The position numbers and the translations under genes are program-made. Below the pieces are notes generated by a model, which worked only from the letters and a program-made list of their open reading frames with translations, was not told where the DNA came from and made no database searches. Shown in pieces: positions 46,534-55,505 of a stretch of DNA of 64,000 bases; positions within the stretch are counted from its first letter, which is position 1; each line of letters opens with the position of its first letter. The stretch is from Vulcanisaeta moutnovskia 768-28 (GTDB taxonomy: Archaea > Thermoproteota > Thermoprotei > Thermoproteales > Thermocladiaceae), in assembly GCF_000190315.1 (NCBI RefSeq), contig NC_015151.1, positions 868,001-932,000 on the forward strand. Reading direction: 5' to 3'.

Positions 46534-46780
46534 ATGTAGTATAAATGGTTTGTCCTATCGAATACTACCATTAGCACACTGCTATCGTTCATGATCAACA
46601 CAATCGTCATATTCTCACTACCAGCTATATTCAATGAAAACAGGATAAATCCACTAAGCCCAAGCGCCTTCCAATACCTACTATAGGTTTTGATGGGTTA
46701 TAACTTGGTCACCCTGGTCAGACATGTTTAGGCTTGAGTTCTTCAGGATTAGAATGTTTACAGCAGGCACATTAGCGACG
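46534..46780 (+). pseudogene. Decayed DHA2-type MFS transporter gene (N-terminal remnant)
   Basis: In one frame from 46534 the DNA reads M-stop-YKWFVLSNTT, then FSLPAIFNENRINPLSPSAF, QYLL, stop, VLMGYNLVT. This matches the N-terminus of EmrB/QacA-type MFS exporters (family: KWxVLSNTT, SLPAIF, INPLxPxSFxYLLWxLMGYxxVTA). Stops at 46537-46539 (codon 2) and 46684-46686 (where the family has Trp, TGG to TAG) are clear. After VTL the frame shifts and WSDMF...RIRMF follows, the equivalent of RLSDMxGRVRLF, with about 30 bp missing. The rest of the gap (to 46978) shows no recognisable homology. Not translated as it stands. Confidence 0.75.
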
Positions 46781-46978
46781 ACGTTCAAGTTCCTGGCCTC
46801 ATTACACCTACCCTTTTGCATAAACTCAGCCTAACCTTCACAGTGGCGGTAGCTCTGCATTGAGAGGGCAAGTATACATATACGATGAGGAGACACAATA
46901 CGCAAGTAAGTAGGACTAACGTTCTGACATAAGCAATGAACAAAAAACTTAAATTCTTCATGAAGCCAACACTTAGCT

Positions 46979-47077
46979 GGGCCCGTAGTCTAGCCTGGTT
47001 AGGATGTCCGCCTTACGAGCGGGAGGTCCCGGTCGCGGTTAACCGCGGGGAATGTTCAAGTCCCGGCGGGCCCACCA
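46979..47077 (+). tRNA. tRNA-Val (UAC) with a 21-nt intron in the T-arm
   Basis: Acceptor GGGCCCG/CGGGCCC, D-stem GTCT/GGAT, anticodon stem TCCGC/GCGGG with loop CTTACGA (anticodon TAC, Val), encoded CCA at 47075-47077. The T-stem is split: CCGG is followed by 21 extra bases (47033-47053, including the perfect palindrome CGCGGTTAACCGCG) and then G-TTCAAGT-CCCGG. Removing them restores CCGGG-TTCAAGT-CCCGG, so this is a non-canonical intron between positions 52 and 53. The mature tRNA is 78 nt. Confidence 0.9.
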
Positions 47078-47143
47078 ATTTGTGTTAGTTGTGTCTATTA
47101 CAATGTACTTAATTCGTTGGATTGTGATAGTAACTTGATGCGT

Positions 47144-49201
47144 TTATTGTGAAGTCTCAATAATGCTACCAACCTTAACGTTAACTTTACCTAGTGTATT
47201 ATCCCTAACGTATAGTAGTGTACCTGCATCCTTGGTTCTTACCATAATTTTACTATCAATCTTAATGAATTCCAATGGGTACGGTGGTAATGCCTTCTCC
47301 ATTATACCTATTACGGCATTACCGTTAATTAATGGTGCCAGTACTACTATCTCTACTTCAAGTTCGTTCAGTTCAACTTTGACTGAGCCATTAGCCTCAA
47401 TAATACCCCACTCACCACTGATAACTTTATAATATACGTACTTACTGCTTAATTCCATGGGCATATTGCTCAGCCTAAACTCCTCGCTAATCCTTAAACC
47501 ACCTCTGTTGATATTCATGAAGGCTATTACTGGGTATCCATTAACTGCTGACGCGAGTTTAAGTAGTACGGCTTCATTATATGGATCCCTAAATAAAATG
47601 TCCCTAGTGGGTAGTGCAGGTTCATTAACCCTAACAACCTCACCATTACTGAGTGTGATCCATTTAATTAATTCAACGTTTGTCTTTTCAGGCTCACGGT
47701 CAGTAATGTAGACCGGACCTCCACTGAATATCCTCGTTACAGCCATCAACCTGGCTGATGGATCATAGCTCATCCACATATCGTAGTCTGGGTATGCAAA
47801 GTGGTTATAGAGTAGGCTATTGTAGGCGTTCCATAACGTGTGCAACTTAGCATCTGCACGCCACATTGGGATGTAGTCCTGTGAAGCTCTCATGACGTTG
47901 CTTAAGGCATAATTACTGTAGTTTCCAGGGGACATATCCATGCAGTTCAGTATGTCAATTCCATTTGAGGCAGCAGCCAATTGAAGGGCTAGTTCAACTG
48001 CTCTGGACGCCTCGGCATCATTCGCAAAACCCCAGTAAAGCCTATGAACAATCCACTGGTTATCAACCTTAGCAAAACTAAATCCCTCACTTTTAAGTAT
48101 CCTGAACCAAGTATCATAAAGCCTAAACGCACTATCAAGGTTAGGCATGGGTACATAACCCGCGCCTGTCTTATAACCCTCCACGCCGAGCGAGTTTAGG
48201 AAGTCCTCAGTAACACCCCTCCAGTACATGTTTATTGTGAACCACAACCCAGCATCCTCAATACCCAGAGCCTTCAACTCATTTACAAGGGCCTTAAAAC
48301 CCCTGGGGAATTTAGAGGGGTCCGGTTTAACGTTGTTGAGGGATCCATTCCTTAATTCCTGCCATCCATCATCAATTATAATCCACCTAATAGGCACTCC
48401 CTTATCCATAAGTCCTTTAATGATCCTTATGACACTTTCATGGTTTAAGTCATCAGTTAACAAGGCATTCCAGCTACACCATCCTAATCCATTCATGAAC
48501 TTTGGCTTAGCCTTACTTTTCCTATGCTTAATGGGAGCCACAATTGAGGCTAGCTTAACAGCATTGTCAATAGCCTCATAAGGATCCTTACTGACGCCTA
48601 TTACCAAGGGCCAGCCCTTAATACCCTGGCTTGGTCTACCAGTGAATATTATTAACCTAAGCCCAGGCCCTATGAATCCCGTTAATTGACCCGAGGACAA
48701 TGCTAGATAAGCCTCATATGAATCACCTAGTTTAGCTAATAGAAATACTGTGTATGGTGGTATTTCATTAAGGCCTCCTGGAAACGTCGGATATGCCCAA
48801 CAACTGACCGGATCGTGCTCCCACTTACCAACATAGTTAACCTTACCTGGGTACTCAGGTCTTTCAGGCGGTGGTTCAGACCTAGGCGCCTTACCCTGGG
48901 CGACATAGCTATAGTAATTAAAGGCTCTGTCCATGAATGGACCTGCAAGGTTTAAGAGAGTCAAAGCCAGTAGACCCTGGGGCTGTCCACCAGGATTAAG
49001 GCTTATTGAGACCGGGTACTCACTTAAATCAACTCCTTTGGATTTTACGGATAATTCAACTATGCTTCCATAATCATACCTCAATATATTAAGAAAAAGC
49101 TCAGAGTTACATAGCTTGAGAGAACCTTCAAAAAACTTAGATGTGCATTTCTCACCATTAATGAAACTTACGGTCAATGATCCTTCGAATGAAGTCCACA
49201 T
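47144..49201 (-). CDS. GH36 alpha-galactosidase / raffinose synthase family protein
   Basis: This glycoside hydrolase acts on alpha-galactosides, probably in the cytoplasm (no signal peptide). The 685 residues contain an N-terminal beta-domain, then a TIM barrel with NGLGWCSWNALLTDD (238-251), RWIIIDDGWQ (272-281), SFAKVDNQW with Asp380 as predicted nucleophile, and RASQDYIPMWR with Asp442 as likely acid/base. Spacing between the two is like that in the Sulfolobus enzyme GalS. The C-terminal beta-domain is present. The TATA box GTTTAAAAAT (49225-49234) supports the ATG at 49201. Raffinose synthase function is unlikely in archaea. Confidence 0.88.
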   Translation of the reverse strand: MWTSFEGSLTVSFINGEKCTSKFFEGSLKLCNSELFLNILRYDYGSIVELSVKSKGVDLSEYPVSISLNPGGQPQGLLALTLLNLAGPFMDRAFNYYSYVAQGKAPRSEPPPERPEYPGKVNYVGKWEHDPVSCWAYPTFPGGLNEIPPYTVFLLAKLGDSYEAYLALSSGQLTGFIGPGLRLIIFTGRPSQGIKGWPLVIGVSKDPYEAIDNAVKLASIVAPIKHRKSKAKPKFMNGLGWCSWNALLTDDLNHESVIRIIKGLMDKGVPIRWIIIDDGWQELRNGSLNNVKPDPSKFPRGFKALVNELKALGIEDAGLWFTINMYWRGVTEDFLNSLGVEGYKTGAGYVPMPNLDSAFRLYDTWFRILKSEGFSFAKVDNQWIVHRLYWGFANDAEASRAVELALQLAAASNGIDILNCMDMSPGNYSNYALSNVMRASQDYIPMWRADAKLHTLWNAYNSLLYNHFAYPDYDMWMSYDPSARLMAVTRIFSGGPVYITDREPEKTNVELIKWITLSNGEVVRVNEPALPTRDILFRDPYNEAVLLKLASAVNGYPVIAFMNINRGGLRISEEFRLSNMPMELSSKYVYYKVISGEWGIIEANGSVKVELNELEVEIVVLAPLINGNAVIGIMEKALPPYPLEFIKIDSKIMVRTKDAGTLLYVRDNTLGKVNVKVGSIIETSQ

Positions 49202-49224
49202 GCTTGCTTATGGCAAAGCTTCGA

Positions 49225-49234
49225 GTTTAAAAAT
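49225..49234 (-). promoter_or_regulatory. TATA box of the GH36 gene
   Basis: ATTTTTAAAC on the minus strand is centred near 49229, 28 bp before the ATG at 49201, predicting a leaderless mRNA. Confidence 0.55.
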
Positions 49235-49380
49235 GCCACTTCTTTTAACAGGTATAATTTATGCAGTGACTCTTGTAAAGCACGTACGTCTCTGATGAAA
49301 CCATATATCGTTAATTCCTTAAGTTATTAATAATGATTTAACTTATTTTAATTACGGCCAGGGATTAATAGAAAACGAAT

Positions 49381-49481
49381 TGGTGGGCCCGCCGGGATTC
49401 GAACCCGGGACCTCCCGGTATCTGCGTTATTTTATTATATCATATCAGCCGGGCGCTCCAACCTGGCTGAGCTACGGGCCC
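49381..49481 (-). tRNA. tRNA-Ile (GAU) with a 23-nt intron, CCA encoded
   Basis: Read on the minus strand: acceptor GGGCCCG/CGGGCCC, D-stem GCTC/GAGC, anticodon stem CCCGG/CCGGG with loop CTGATA...A (anticodon GAT at 49444-49446, Ile), T arm CCGGG-TTCGAAT-CCCGG, then A and CCA (49381-49383). An A/T-rich intron at 49420-49442 interrupts the canonical position 37/38. The mature length is 78 nt. Confidence 0.93.
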
Positions 49482-49575
49482 TCGAGTTAATCCTTATTCG
49501 TGTTTTTATGCTTTTCTTCCCTGACCTTTGTTGTGGAAAACCTTTATTATTTATTGCCTTATTTTGTCATTACGT

Positions 49576-50502
49576 ATGGGTAGTAATGTTGTTAGTGTTG
49601 GTAGGCTTGTTGTTAGGTTGTTACTTGAGTGGATTCTTCTTGCCATAATTGGTGTTTTGATTTATGTTCTATACATAAACATTGTTTTTTACATAATACC
49701 CATTAGTTGGAAGAGTGTTCTTTTGACCTATGATAGTGTTGTTAGGTCTATAATCATTGTAACAATTGGTGTCGTTCTTGTTTGGGACACAGGGAGGAGG
49801 ATTAGTGATTATATTAGCAAGTATGATAGTGTTAAGGGTACAGTACTTAAGTTCGTGCTTGATACCATACTAATCGTTGCAATACTGATAGCGTTGGCAG
49901 TAACCTTTGAGAGATTTGGGCTCTCCGTAGCGGCTTTCTCAGGCACTGCGGTTGGTATTATTGTTGGTCTCGCGGCGCAGCAGACCCTATCAAATGTCAT
50001 TGCGGGTATTGTCATCATAATGACTGGTAGGTATAAGCCTGGTGATAGGGTTACTATTGTTAATTGGAGGTATGGTATAATAAGGGTTATGTACCCACAT
50101 GAGGGATTACCAAATGGTTTCACCGGCATCATTAGGAACATAACCCTAATGTTCACTGAGGTAGTTAGTGATGCTGGTTGGGAGTATACGATTCCTAATT
50201 ACGTAATGCTTGACGCCTTAATAATACACAGGAATTTAGCGCCATTTAAGCGTATTAGGGCTAGAATTGACATGCCATCGAGCATTGATCCATGGATCTT
50301 TGAAGAGAGAATTAAGGAGTCGCTTAAGGATGGTAGGATTAAGAGTATTAAGATTAAGGTTGGTGAGACCTGGCAAAGCACTAACCTGTATCAAGCGATC
50401 ATTGAGGTTCTGGCTGATGGCAAGGCTGACGGTGAGGAAATAAAGGATTTAGTGCTTAGGGAGGCTGTGAGGATTAGGAATGAATTAAGTAAACAGCAAT
50501 GA
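49576..50502 (+). CDS. mscS: MscS-family mechanosensitive channel
   Basis: This membrane channel should open under osmotic shock. The 308 residues include about three to four spans (SVGRLVVRLLLEWILLAIIGVLIYVL; SIIIVTIGVVLVW; LDTILIVAILIALAVTFE), the pore-lining helix GTAVGIIVGLAAQQTLSNVIAGI (MscS TM3 pattern of small residues), then GRYKPGDRVTI and the beta domain. The start is taken as ATG 49576 (MGSNVVSVGR); the frame is open to 49528 but adds only a hydrophobic stretch close to the tRNA. It lies convergent with the second AOR. Confidence 0.9.
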   Translation: MGSNVVSVGRLVVRLLLEWILLAIIGVLIYVLYINIVFYIIPISWKSVLLTYDSVVRSIIIVTIGVVLVWDTGRRISDYISKYDSVKGTVLKFVLDTILIVAILIALAVTFERFGLSVAAFSGTAVGIIVGLAAQQTLSNVIAGIVIIMTGRYKPGDRVTIVNWRYGIIRVMYPHEGLPNGFTGIIRNITLMFTEVVSDAGWEYTIPNYVMLDALIIHRNLAPFKRIRARIDMPSSIDPWIFEERIKESLKDGRIKSIKIKVGETWQSTNLYQAIIEVLADGKADGEEIKDLVLREAVRIRNELSKQQ

Positions 50503-50519
50503 TTATTTTAAATTAAAGC

Positions 50520-52376
50520 TTATAAGAGGTATTCAAACTCCTCAAGCCCTAATTTCTTCAGCGTATCTCTCATAGGCTTGCCATCGACCCAACCCCTCAA
50601 CTTATAGTACACCTTTATACCCTCATCAAACATCTTAGCTGCTGAGTGTCCCTTGGCAGGCCCATCTGGTATTGGTTCCCTCATTCTAGGCGGTAACTCA
50701 TCCTTAATCCACTTACCCTCTCTAACCCAATGTAGTCTCTCAACATTGAATATCCTCTCGCCGATAGTGAGCACATCCTGCGGTGTTAGATCCCAGCCGA
50801 AGGCTGCATTGTATAAGTCTGCGAAGTCCTTCTCGGTATCTATATTGGGCATTAGGTTCTCGAATTTGCAGAAGACCGTGGAGTCGACAACGGCAAATAT
50901 ATCCTGGTTCCACTTAACTATTCTGGCTTGCTTCTCAATACATTCCTGGGTCTCACAGAATGGATCAACTTTTTCAGGAACTCCGAATATCTCCCATGTT
51001 GGTGTGTATGCCTCCAAGTGATCACCACCCCTATTAGCTGTGTAATAGGCTATGGCAAAGCCCTTGAGTGCCCTTGGGTCATAGGCAGGCAATCCCTGAC
51101 CCCTCGAACCAACAAAGAGCTGTGGCATTCCGTACTTAACAGCAAGTCTATAATCGCCTTCAGCTAAGTCGTCACCGATGCCATCCCTATACGCAATCTT
51201 GTATATTAGGTATTCAAGAGCACCTGCATCGCCCCAGTCAACATCTAGGTTCAACTTACCATTTTTGGCTAGTTCCACAGCCATGGATAGTGTATTGCCT
51301 AGGCTTATTGTATCGAGACCGAGTTCATTAGCGAGCTTCTGGAACTTCATATTTGCCTCGGGATCCGTCAAGCCAACATTTGGTCCAAGGGCCCAAGTAT
51401 TTTCGTACTCCTGCTTGACGTATTTCTCAGTAACTGTAAATTTGAATGGTCCCGACTTAACTGTCGGCATTTGTGTGCAGGCTATTGGGCAATTGTAGCA
51501 ACCGTGGGTCTCCGTTGGGTAATGATCCTTTATGTACTCCTCACTAACTGGTGTTACATCCTTAAGCTTCCCAGTACCACTAAAGTTATAGTGAGGTAGT
51601 GCACCTATTGACTGTACAATGTTCATTAACACGTTTGTACCGTACTTATGAAGGACCTTTGTCGTATCATGTGTCGCTATTCTCTTTACAATGTCCGTGT
51701 TAACCTTCATGAACTTAGCCCTATCAACAAGTTCCTTATTTAGGTCCCTAGTTCCCCAAACCAATATGCCCTTGAGTAGCTTACTACCCATCACAGCGCC
51801 AACGCCGCCCCTGCCCGCGAACCTCTCATAATCACTCATCCTAATACCCGCAAACTTAACCAGGTTCTCACCTGCTGGTCCAACCACTGCAACACCTGCC
51901 TTTGTCTCATCAGGTGGAAATCCGTTCTCCTCAAGTATTATCTTAGTAGATGCCCCAGTCCACTTACCCCAAATGTGCTTTGCTGGTCTTAGCTTTGGTT
52001 CACCATCCTTAATAACCAGGTATACCGGTTCATCCGACTTACCCTCAATTATTAAGCCATCATAACCAGATTTCCTAAGCCAATATGAGAAGTTACCACC
52101 TGCATTTGCGTGAGTATAAACGCCATTTAATGGTGATCTAGTGGTTACATTTACCCTGCTTGAGGATATTGTGGCTATGCCACTCAACGGCCCTGAGAAT
52201 ATGAATAACTTATTGCTTGGACTTAATGGATCAATACCCCTTGGTATCTCCTTAAGAGCCATGTATGCTGCTAACCCCCTACCACCAAGGAACCTCTTTA
52301 GAAGATCCTCCTTTATCACCTCCTCAGTGAAATGCTCCCTTGATAAGTCGACTCTCAGTATTCTGAAAACCGTCAT
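50520..52376 (-). CDS. Tungsten-dependent aldehyde:ferredoxin oxidoreductase family protein (second copy)
   Basis: This 618-residue paralogue of the AOR at 12.8 kb has LRVDLSREHFTEEVI, then LGGRGLAAYMALKEIPRGIDPLSPSNKL (pterin domain), the cluster motif C293-x2-C296-x3-C300 (CYNCPIAC) and Cys503 (VFCKFEN) as the probable fourth ligand. The two proteins share the domain layout but differ in loop sequences, consistent with different substrates. It stands alone, convergent with mscS, divergent from the phosphatase gene. The TATA box GTATATAAG (52398-52406) supports the ATG at 52376. Confidence 0.92.
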   Translation of the reverse strand: MTVFRILRVDLSREHFTEEVIKEDLLKRFLGGRGLAAYMALKEIPRGIDPLSPSNKLFIFSGPLSGIATISSSRVNVTTRSPLNGVYTHANAGGNFSYWLRKSGYDGLIIEGKSDEPVYLVIKDGEPKLRPAKHIWGKWTGASTKIILEENGFPPDETKAGVAVVGPAGENLVKFAGIRMSDYERFAGRGGVGAVMGSKLLKGILVWGTRDLNKELVDRAKFMKVNTDIVKRIATHDTTKVLHKYGTNVLMNIVQSIGALPHYNFSGTGKLKDVTPVSEEYIKDHYPTETHGCYNCPIACTQMPTVKSGPFKFTVTEKYVKQEYENTWALGPNVGLTDPEANMKFQKLANELGLDTISLGNTLSMAVELAKNGKLNLDVDWGDAGALEYLIYKIAYRDGIGDDLAEGDYRLAVKYGMPQLFVGSRGQGLPAYDPRALKGFAIAYYTANRGGDHLEAYTPTWEIFGVPEKVDPFCETQECIEKQARIVKWNQDIFAVVDSTVFCKFENLMPNIDTEKDFADLYNAAFGWDLTPQDVLTIGERIFNVERLHWVREGKWIKDELPPRMREPIPDGPAKGHSAAKMFDEGIKVYYKLRGWVDGKPMRDTLKKLGLEEFEYLL

Positions 52377-52397
52377 AAAGTAATCAATTAATGAGTA

Positions 52398-52406
52398 GTA
52401 TATAAG
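52398..52406 (-). promoter_or_regulatory. TATA box of the second AOR gene
   Basis: CTTATATAC on the minus strand is centred at 52402, 26 bp before ATG 52376. The remaining divergent gap to the phosphatase (52512) is A/T-rich, with no clear second TATA box. Confidence 0.6.
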
Positions 52407-52511
52407 TGCGTTGTTATCGGTAATTTAATAATATTCAGTTAAATATATTCATATAAATTGCATTCATACATCTAAGTAAAATTGATTATTCCTTAAGGAT
52501 AAGTATTAAAA

Positions 52512-53051
52512 ATGACAGGGCCATGTATGATGATTAGAGAAGCGATGGTGAAATTCCCGTATTGGGTTATTGAAGGTGCGTTGGCAGGCTCATCAATGCC
52601 CCTTGATGAGGATACAGTGGCCATGTGGCATAGGATGAGGATTAGGGCCGTGGTGATACTTGTTGAGGAGTGGGAGTTCGCTATGGAGGGTTGGGATTTT
52701 CATGAATATATAAATGCCTTGAGGAAGTTTAACATGGATTACTTACACGTACCAACAAGAGATGGCTATTCACCACCTGAGGATGTTCTTTACAATATCG
52801 TTACCTGGATTGATAAGAGTATAATGAGTGGTAAGCCAGTCCTTGTTCATTGTCATGCAGGCATTGGCCGGTCACCAACTGTAATAGCAGCCTACTTGAT
52901 GTATAGGAGGGGTTTAAGCGCCGATGATGCCATTGAAATTGTTAGTAGGTATAATGATGAATTAACAATAACTAATGAGCAGTACCTAGCCCTTGTAGCC
53001 TTTGAGCACTACTTACGAAACATTAAGAATGGTAGTACTAATACTCCCTAG
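52512..53051 (+). CDS. Dual-specificity-type protein phosphatase
   Basis: This 179-residue member of the DUSP/PTP superfamily has active site HCHAGIGRS with Cys114 and Arg120, and Asp84 in PTRDGYSPP as the probable general acid. The N-terminal PYWVIEGALAGSSMPLDEDT is the entry strand of the fold. It should dephosphorylate phosphotyrosine or phosphoserine/threonine. Several ATGs lie in the first 12 codons (52512 is the first). It is convergent with the downstream MFS gene with a 14-bp overlap, and has no obvious partner kinase beside it apart from Rio2 two genes on. Confidence 0.9.
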   Translation: MTGPCMMIREAMVKFPYWVIEGALAGSSMPLDEDTVAMWHRMRIRAVVILVEEWEFAMEGWDFHEYINALRKFNMDYLHVPTRDGYSPPEDVLYNIVTWIDKSIMSGKPVLVHCHAGIGRSPTVIAAYLMYRRGLSADDAIEIVSRYNDELTITNEQYLALVAFEHYLRNIKNGSTNTP

Positions 53052-54345
53052 TTCTTATTAGGGATCCTAAAACCACTAGTAATGCGCCAATAACCATTAT
53101 TATTGAGCCATATATGGCAAGTGCTATGGGATTACTTGGCGCTAGTTCTAGGAGTAGTATTACGGCAATTGTGGTTAATGGGCCGATTGATGCATTTAAG
53201 TTCCATCCAAAGGCTACGGCACTCCACCTAACCTCCGTCGGGAATATTGACGTGAAGTAAAGCGTCTGAGGCGCAGCGGTTAGGCCAAATAGGATACCCA
53301 TTAATAGGCTCGTGTATGTTGATAAGGGGTTCAATGTAAATGCTAAATAAGCAATGAATGGACTCGACACTAATAGAAGTGCTGATGGCGTAATGAAGGA
53401 TCCCCTGATGCCTAACACCCTTATTAAGAATCCACTGAGTAATTCGCCAATCACTGCCCCTATACCACCATACATACCAAGTACCAAGGCCCAGGTATAG
53501 GCCTTATTGGCAGATAATTGGAGCTTTGGTGCAATTAATTTCGGCATTACGTAGGCCCAATAACCTGATCCACCGTAGTAATAAATAGTTAATCCAAGGT
53601 TAATCAGTATTAATGCTATAAATGGCACCCAGTAGCGAGATAAAACAACACCTAATGGTACCTTAACAACACCCCTAGACTTAACCTGTTCAATCCATTC
53701 AAGTGATTCCGAGCCCCAAAGTCTAATTATTAGGGCTATTAAGGCTGGTACTGCGCCTGTTATGAAGAGTATTCTCCAGCCATAGATACTAAAGGTTTGG
53801 GGCATTGCTGACTTTACGCTTAGTGTTACGAATGATGTTAGGAACACAGCCCAGGAAAGCCCTGAGTACATGACACCATTAATGTAAGGCCTAATGTTCC
53901 TAGGAGTTAATTCAAGTGCCCATGTGGCGCCGCCACCAGCCTCACCACCAAGTCCAATACCCTGAAGAATTCTCATTAAGTACAATAGGATTGGCGCTAA
54001 TACTCCGGCGGTACCGTATGTTGGTAGTAATCCTATGAAGAGTGTTGCTAACCCAACAAGTGCTGCGTCTAGTATAGTGGCTAGTCTTCTGCCATGTACA
54101 TCGCCAATCCAACCAAATATTATTGCGCCAATGGGCCTGACGAAGTATGTTGTGGCGAAGGCACCCCAAGTCTCTATTGCGCCTATTATGGCGATTTTTG
54201 ATGGGAAGAAGTACATCTCCAGTATTGGTGCTAGTGATGCGAAGAGTATAATGTCGTAGTACTCAAGGCCCCAAACAAGCATTGTACTGATGGCGGCAAG
54301 TAGGCTCTGTCTAAGTGTTAATTGCTTTGGTGCACTACCAAACAC
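53038..54345 (-). CDS. Major facilitator superfamily transporter, metabolite:H+ symporter type
   Basis: This 435-residue protein has about twelve spans. The MFS signature FGWIGDVHGRRLATI lies after span 2 and RILQGIGLGGEAGGGATWALE in span 4-5, the pattern of the metabolite-H+ symporter family (related to ShiA/ProP). The substrate may be an organic acid or polyol. The start is GTG 54345 with an A/T-rich TATA-like ATATTAAATAG about 22 bp upstream. It overlaps the convergent phosphatase by 14 bp and is divergent from rio2. Confidence 0.86.
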   Translation of the reverse strand: MFGSAPKQLTLRQSLLAAISTMLVWGLEYYDIILFASLAPILEMYFFPSKIAIIGAIETWGAFATTYFVRPIGAIIFGWIGDVHGRRLATILDAALVGLATLFIGLLPTYGTAGVLAPILLYLMRILQGIGLGGEAGGGATWALELTPRNIRPYINGVMYSGLSWAVFLTSFVTLSVKSAMPQTFSIYGWRILFITGAVPALIALIIRLWGSESLEWIEQVKSRGVVKVPLGVVLSRYWVPFIALILINLGLTIYYYGGSGYWAYVMPKLIAPKLQLSANKAYTWALVLGMYGGIGAVIGELLSGFLIRVLGIRGSFITPSALLLVSSPFIAYLAFTLNPLSTYTSLLMGILFGLTAAPQTLYFTSIFPTEVRWSAVAFGWNLNASIGPLTTIAVILLLELAPSNPIALAIYGSIIMVIGALLVVLGSLIRTREY

Positions 54346-54446
54346 GTGGATTCATTTCAATACTATTTAATATGCTTTTTCCCTAAATTCATATGGTAGT
54401 TTGATTTAAATTAGGCATATTAATAAGTCAATAATGTGGTGATTAA

Positions 54447-55445
54447 TTGAGTATTAAGAGCCTTGTTGATGCGTATGATCAATTGGATTCCTTCGATTTA
54501 AGGGTACTTAGGGTTATTGAGATTGGTCATAGGAGGTTTGAATTTGTTCCTCTTGAGGTTATTGTTGATTGGAGTAAGAAGTCTGAGGAGCTGATTGATA
54601 GGTCCCTTAAGAAGCTTAATGCCCTTGGCATGGTGATTAGGTACAGGGGTAATTACACTGGTTATAGGTTGACCTTTATGGGTTATGACTCGCTTGCACT
54701 ACATACCCTGGCTAAGAGGGGGATTCTCGAGAGGGTTAGCCCGACGCCGATAGGTGTCGGTAAGGAGTCCGATGTATATGCTGGTGATGCCGTTGGTGAT
54801 GGTAAGGTTGTGCTTAAGTTCCATAGGCTTGGTAGGACGAGCTTTAGGCAGATTAGGAGGTTTAGGTCTTGGATTGGTAATAGGAGGCACATAACCTGGC
54901 TCTACGAATCGAGACTTTCGGCGCATACTGAGTATAAGGCATTGGTTCTTGCCTATAATGCTGGGCTTAATGTACCTAGGCCAATAACGGTTAATAGGCA
55001 TACTGTGGTCATGTCGTATATAAATGGTGTACAATTGTCTGAGGTTGGTGATGTTGAGGATTCCGAGGATTTGTATTGGAGTATTATTGAGAATATTAAG
55101 AGGTTATTTGCTGATGTGGGTATTGTGCATGGAGACTTAAGCGAATTCAATATAATGATTGACTTAGATAGTGGTGATCCTTATATCATTGATTGGCCCC
55201 AGTGGGTTCCAAGGAATGCACTTGGTGCTTTGGATATGTTACGTAGGGACATAATAAACATAACTAGGTATTTCATGAAGAAGTTCAAACTTGGCATTGA
55301 TTCTAATGAGGTTTATAATTACGTTGTTGGTAATGTGGAGGTTAAGGAGGAGAGTCTTGAGAAGGCGCTTGAGGAGTTGCTTGGTAATGAGGGATTGAGT
55401 GAACTCATGGGTTCCGAGAAGGAGGAGGAATTTGAAGACACCTAG
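54447..55445 (+). CDS. rio2: Serine/threonine kinase Rio2
   Basis: This atypical kinase is needed for late maturation of the small ribosomal subunit. It has 332 residues: an N-terminal winged helix (about 18-90), then the RIO domain with GVGKESDVYAG (nucleotide loop), the Lys strand VVLKFHRLGRTSF, the catalytic loop VHGDLSEFNIM and the metal-binding IIDWPQWV. A short acidic tail ends EEEFEDT. The start is TTG 54447 since no ATG or GTG precedes the homology in frame. It is followed by the DUF460 gene after 60 bp. Confidence 0.94.
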   Translation: MSIKSLVDAYDQLDSFDLRVLRVIEIGHRRFEFVPLEVIVDWSKKSEELIDRSLKKLNALGMVIRYRGNYTGYRLTFMGYDSLALHTLAKRGILERVSPTPIGVGKESDVYAGDAVGDGKVVLKFHRLGRTSFRQIRRFRSWIGNRRHITWLYESRLSAHTEYKALVLAYNAGLNVPRPITVNRHTVVMSYINGVQLSEVGDVEDSEDLYWSIIENIKRLFADVGIVHGDLSEFNIMIDLDSGDPYIIDWPQWVPRNALGALDMLRRDIINITRYFMKKFKLGIDSNEVYNYVVGNVEVKEESLEKALEELLGNEGLSELMGSEKEEEFEDT

Positions 55446-55505
55446 GGATAATGTGAGTAAACAAATTTAAGGCGTGGTAATTACTGAATTTGATAAATAA
55501 TTACT

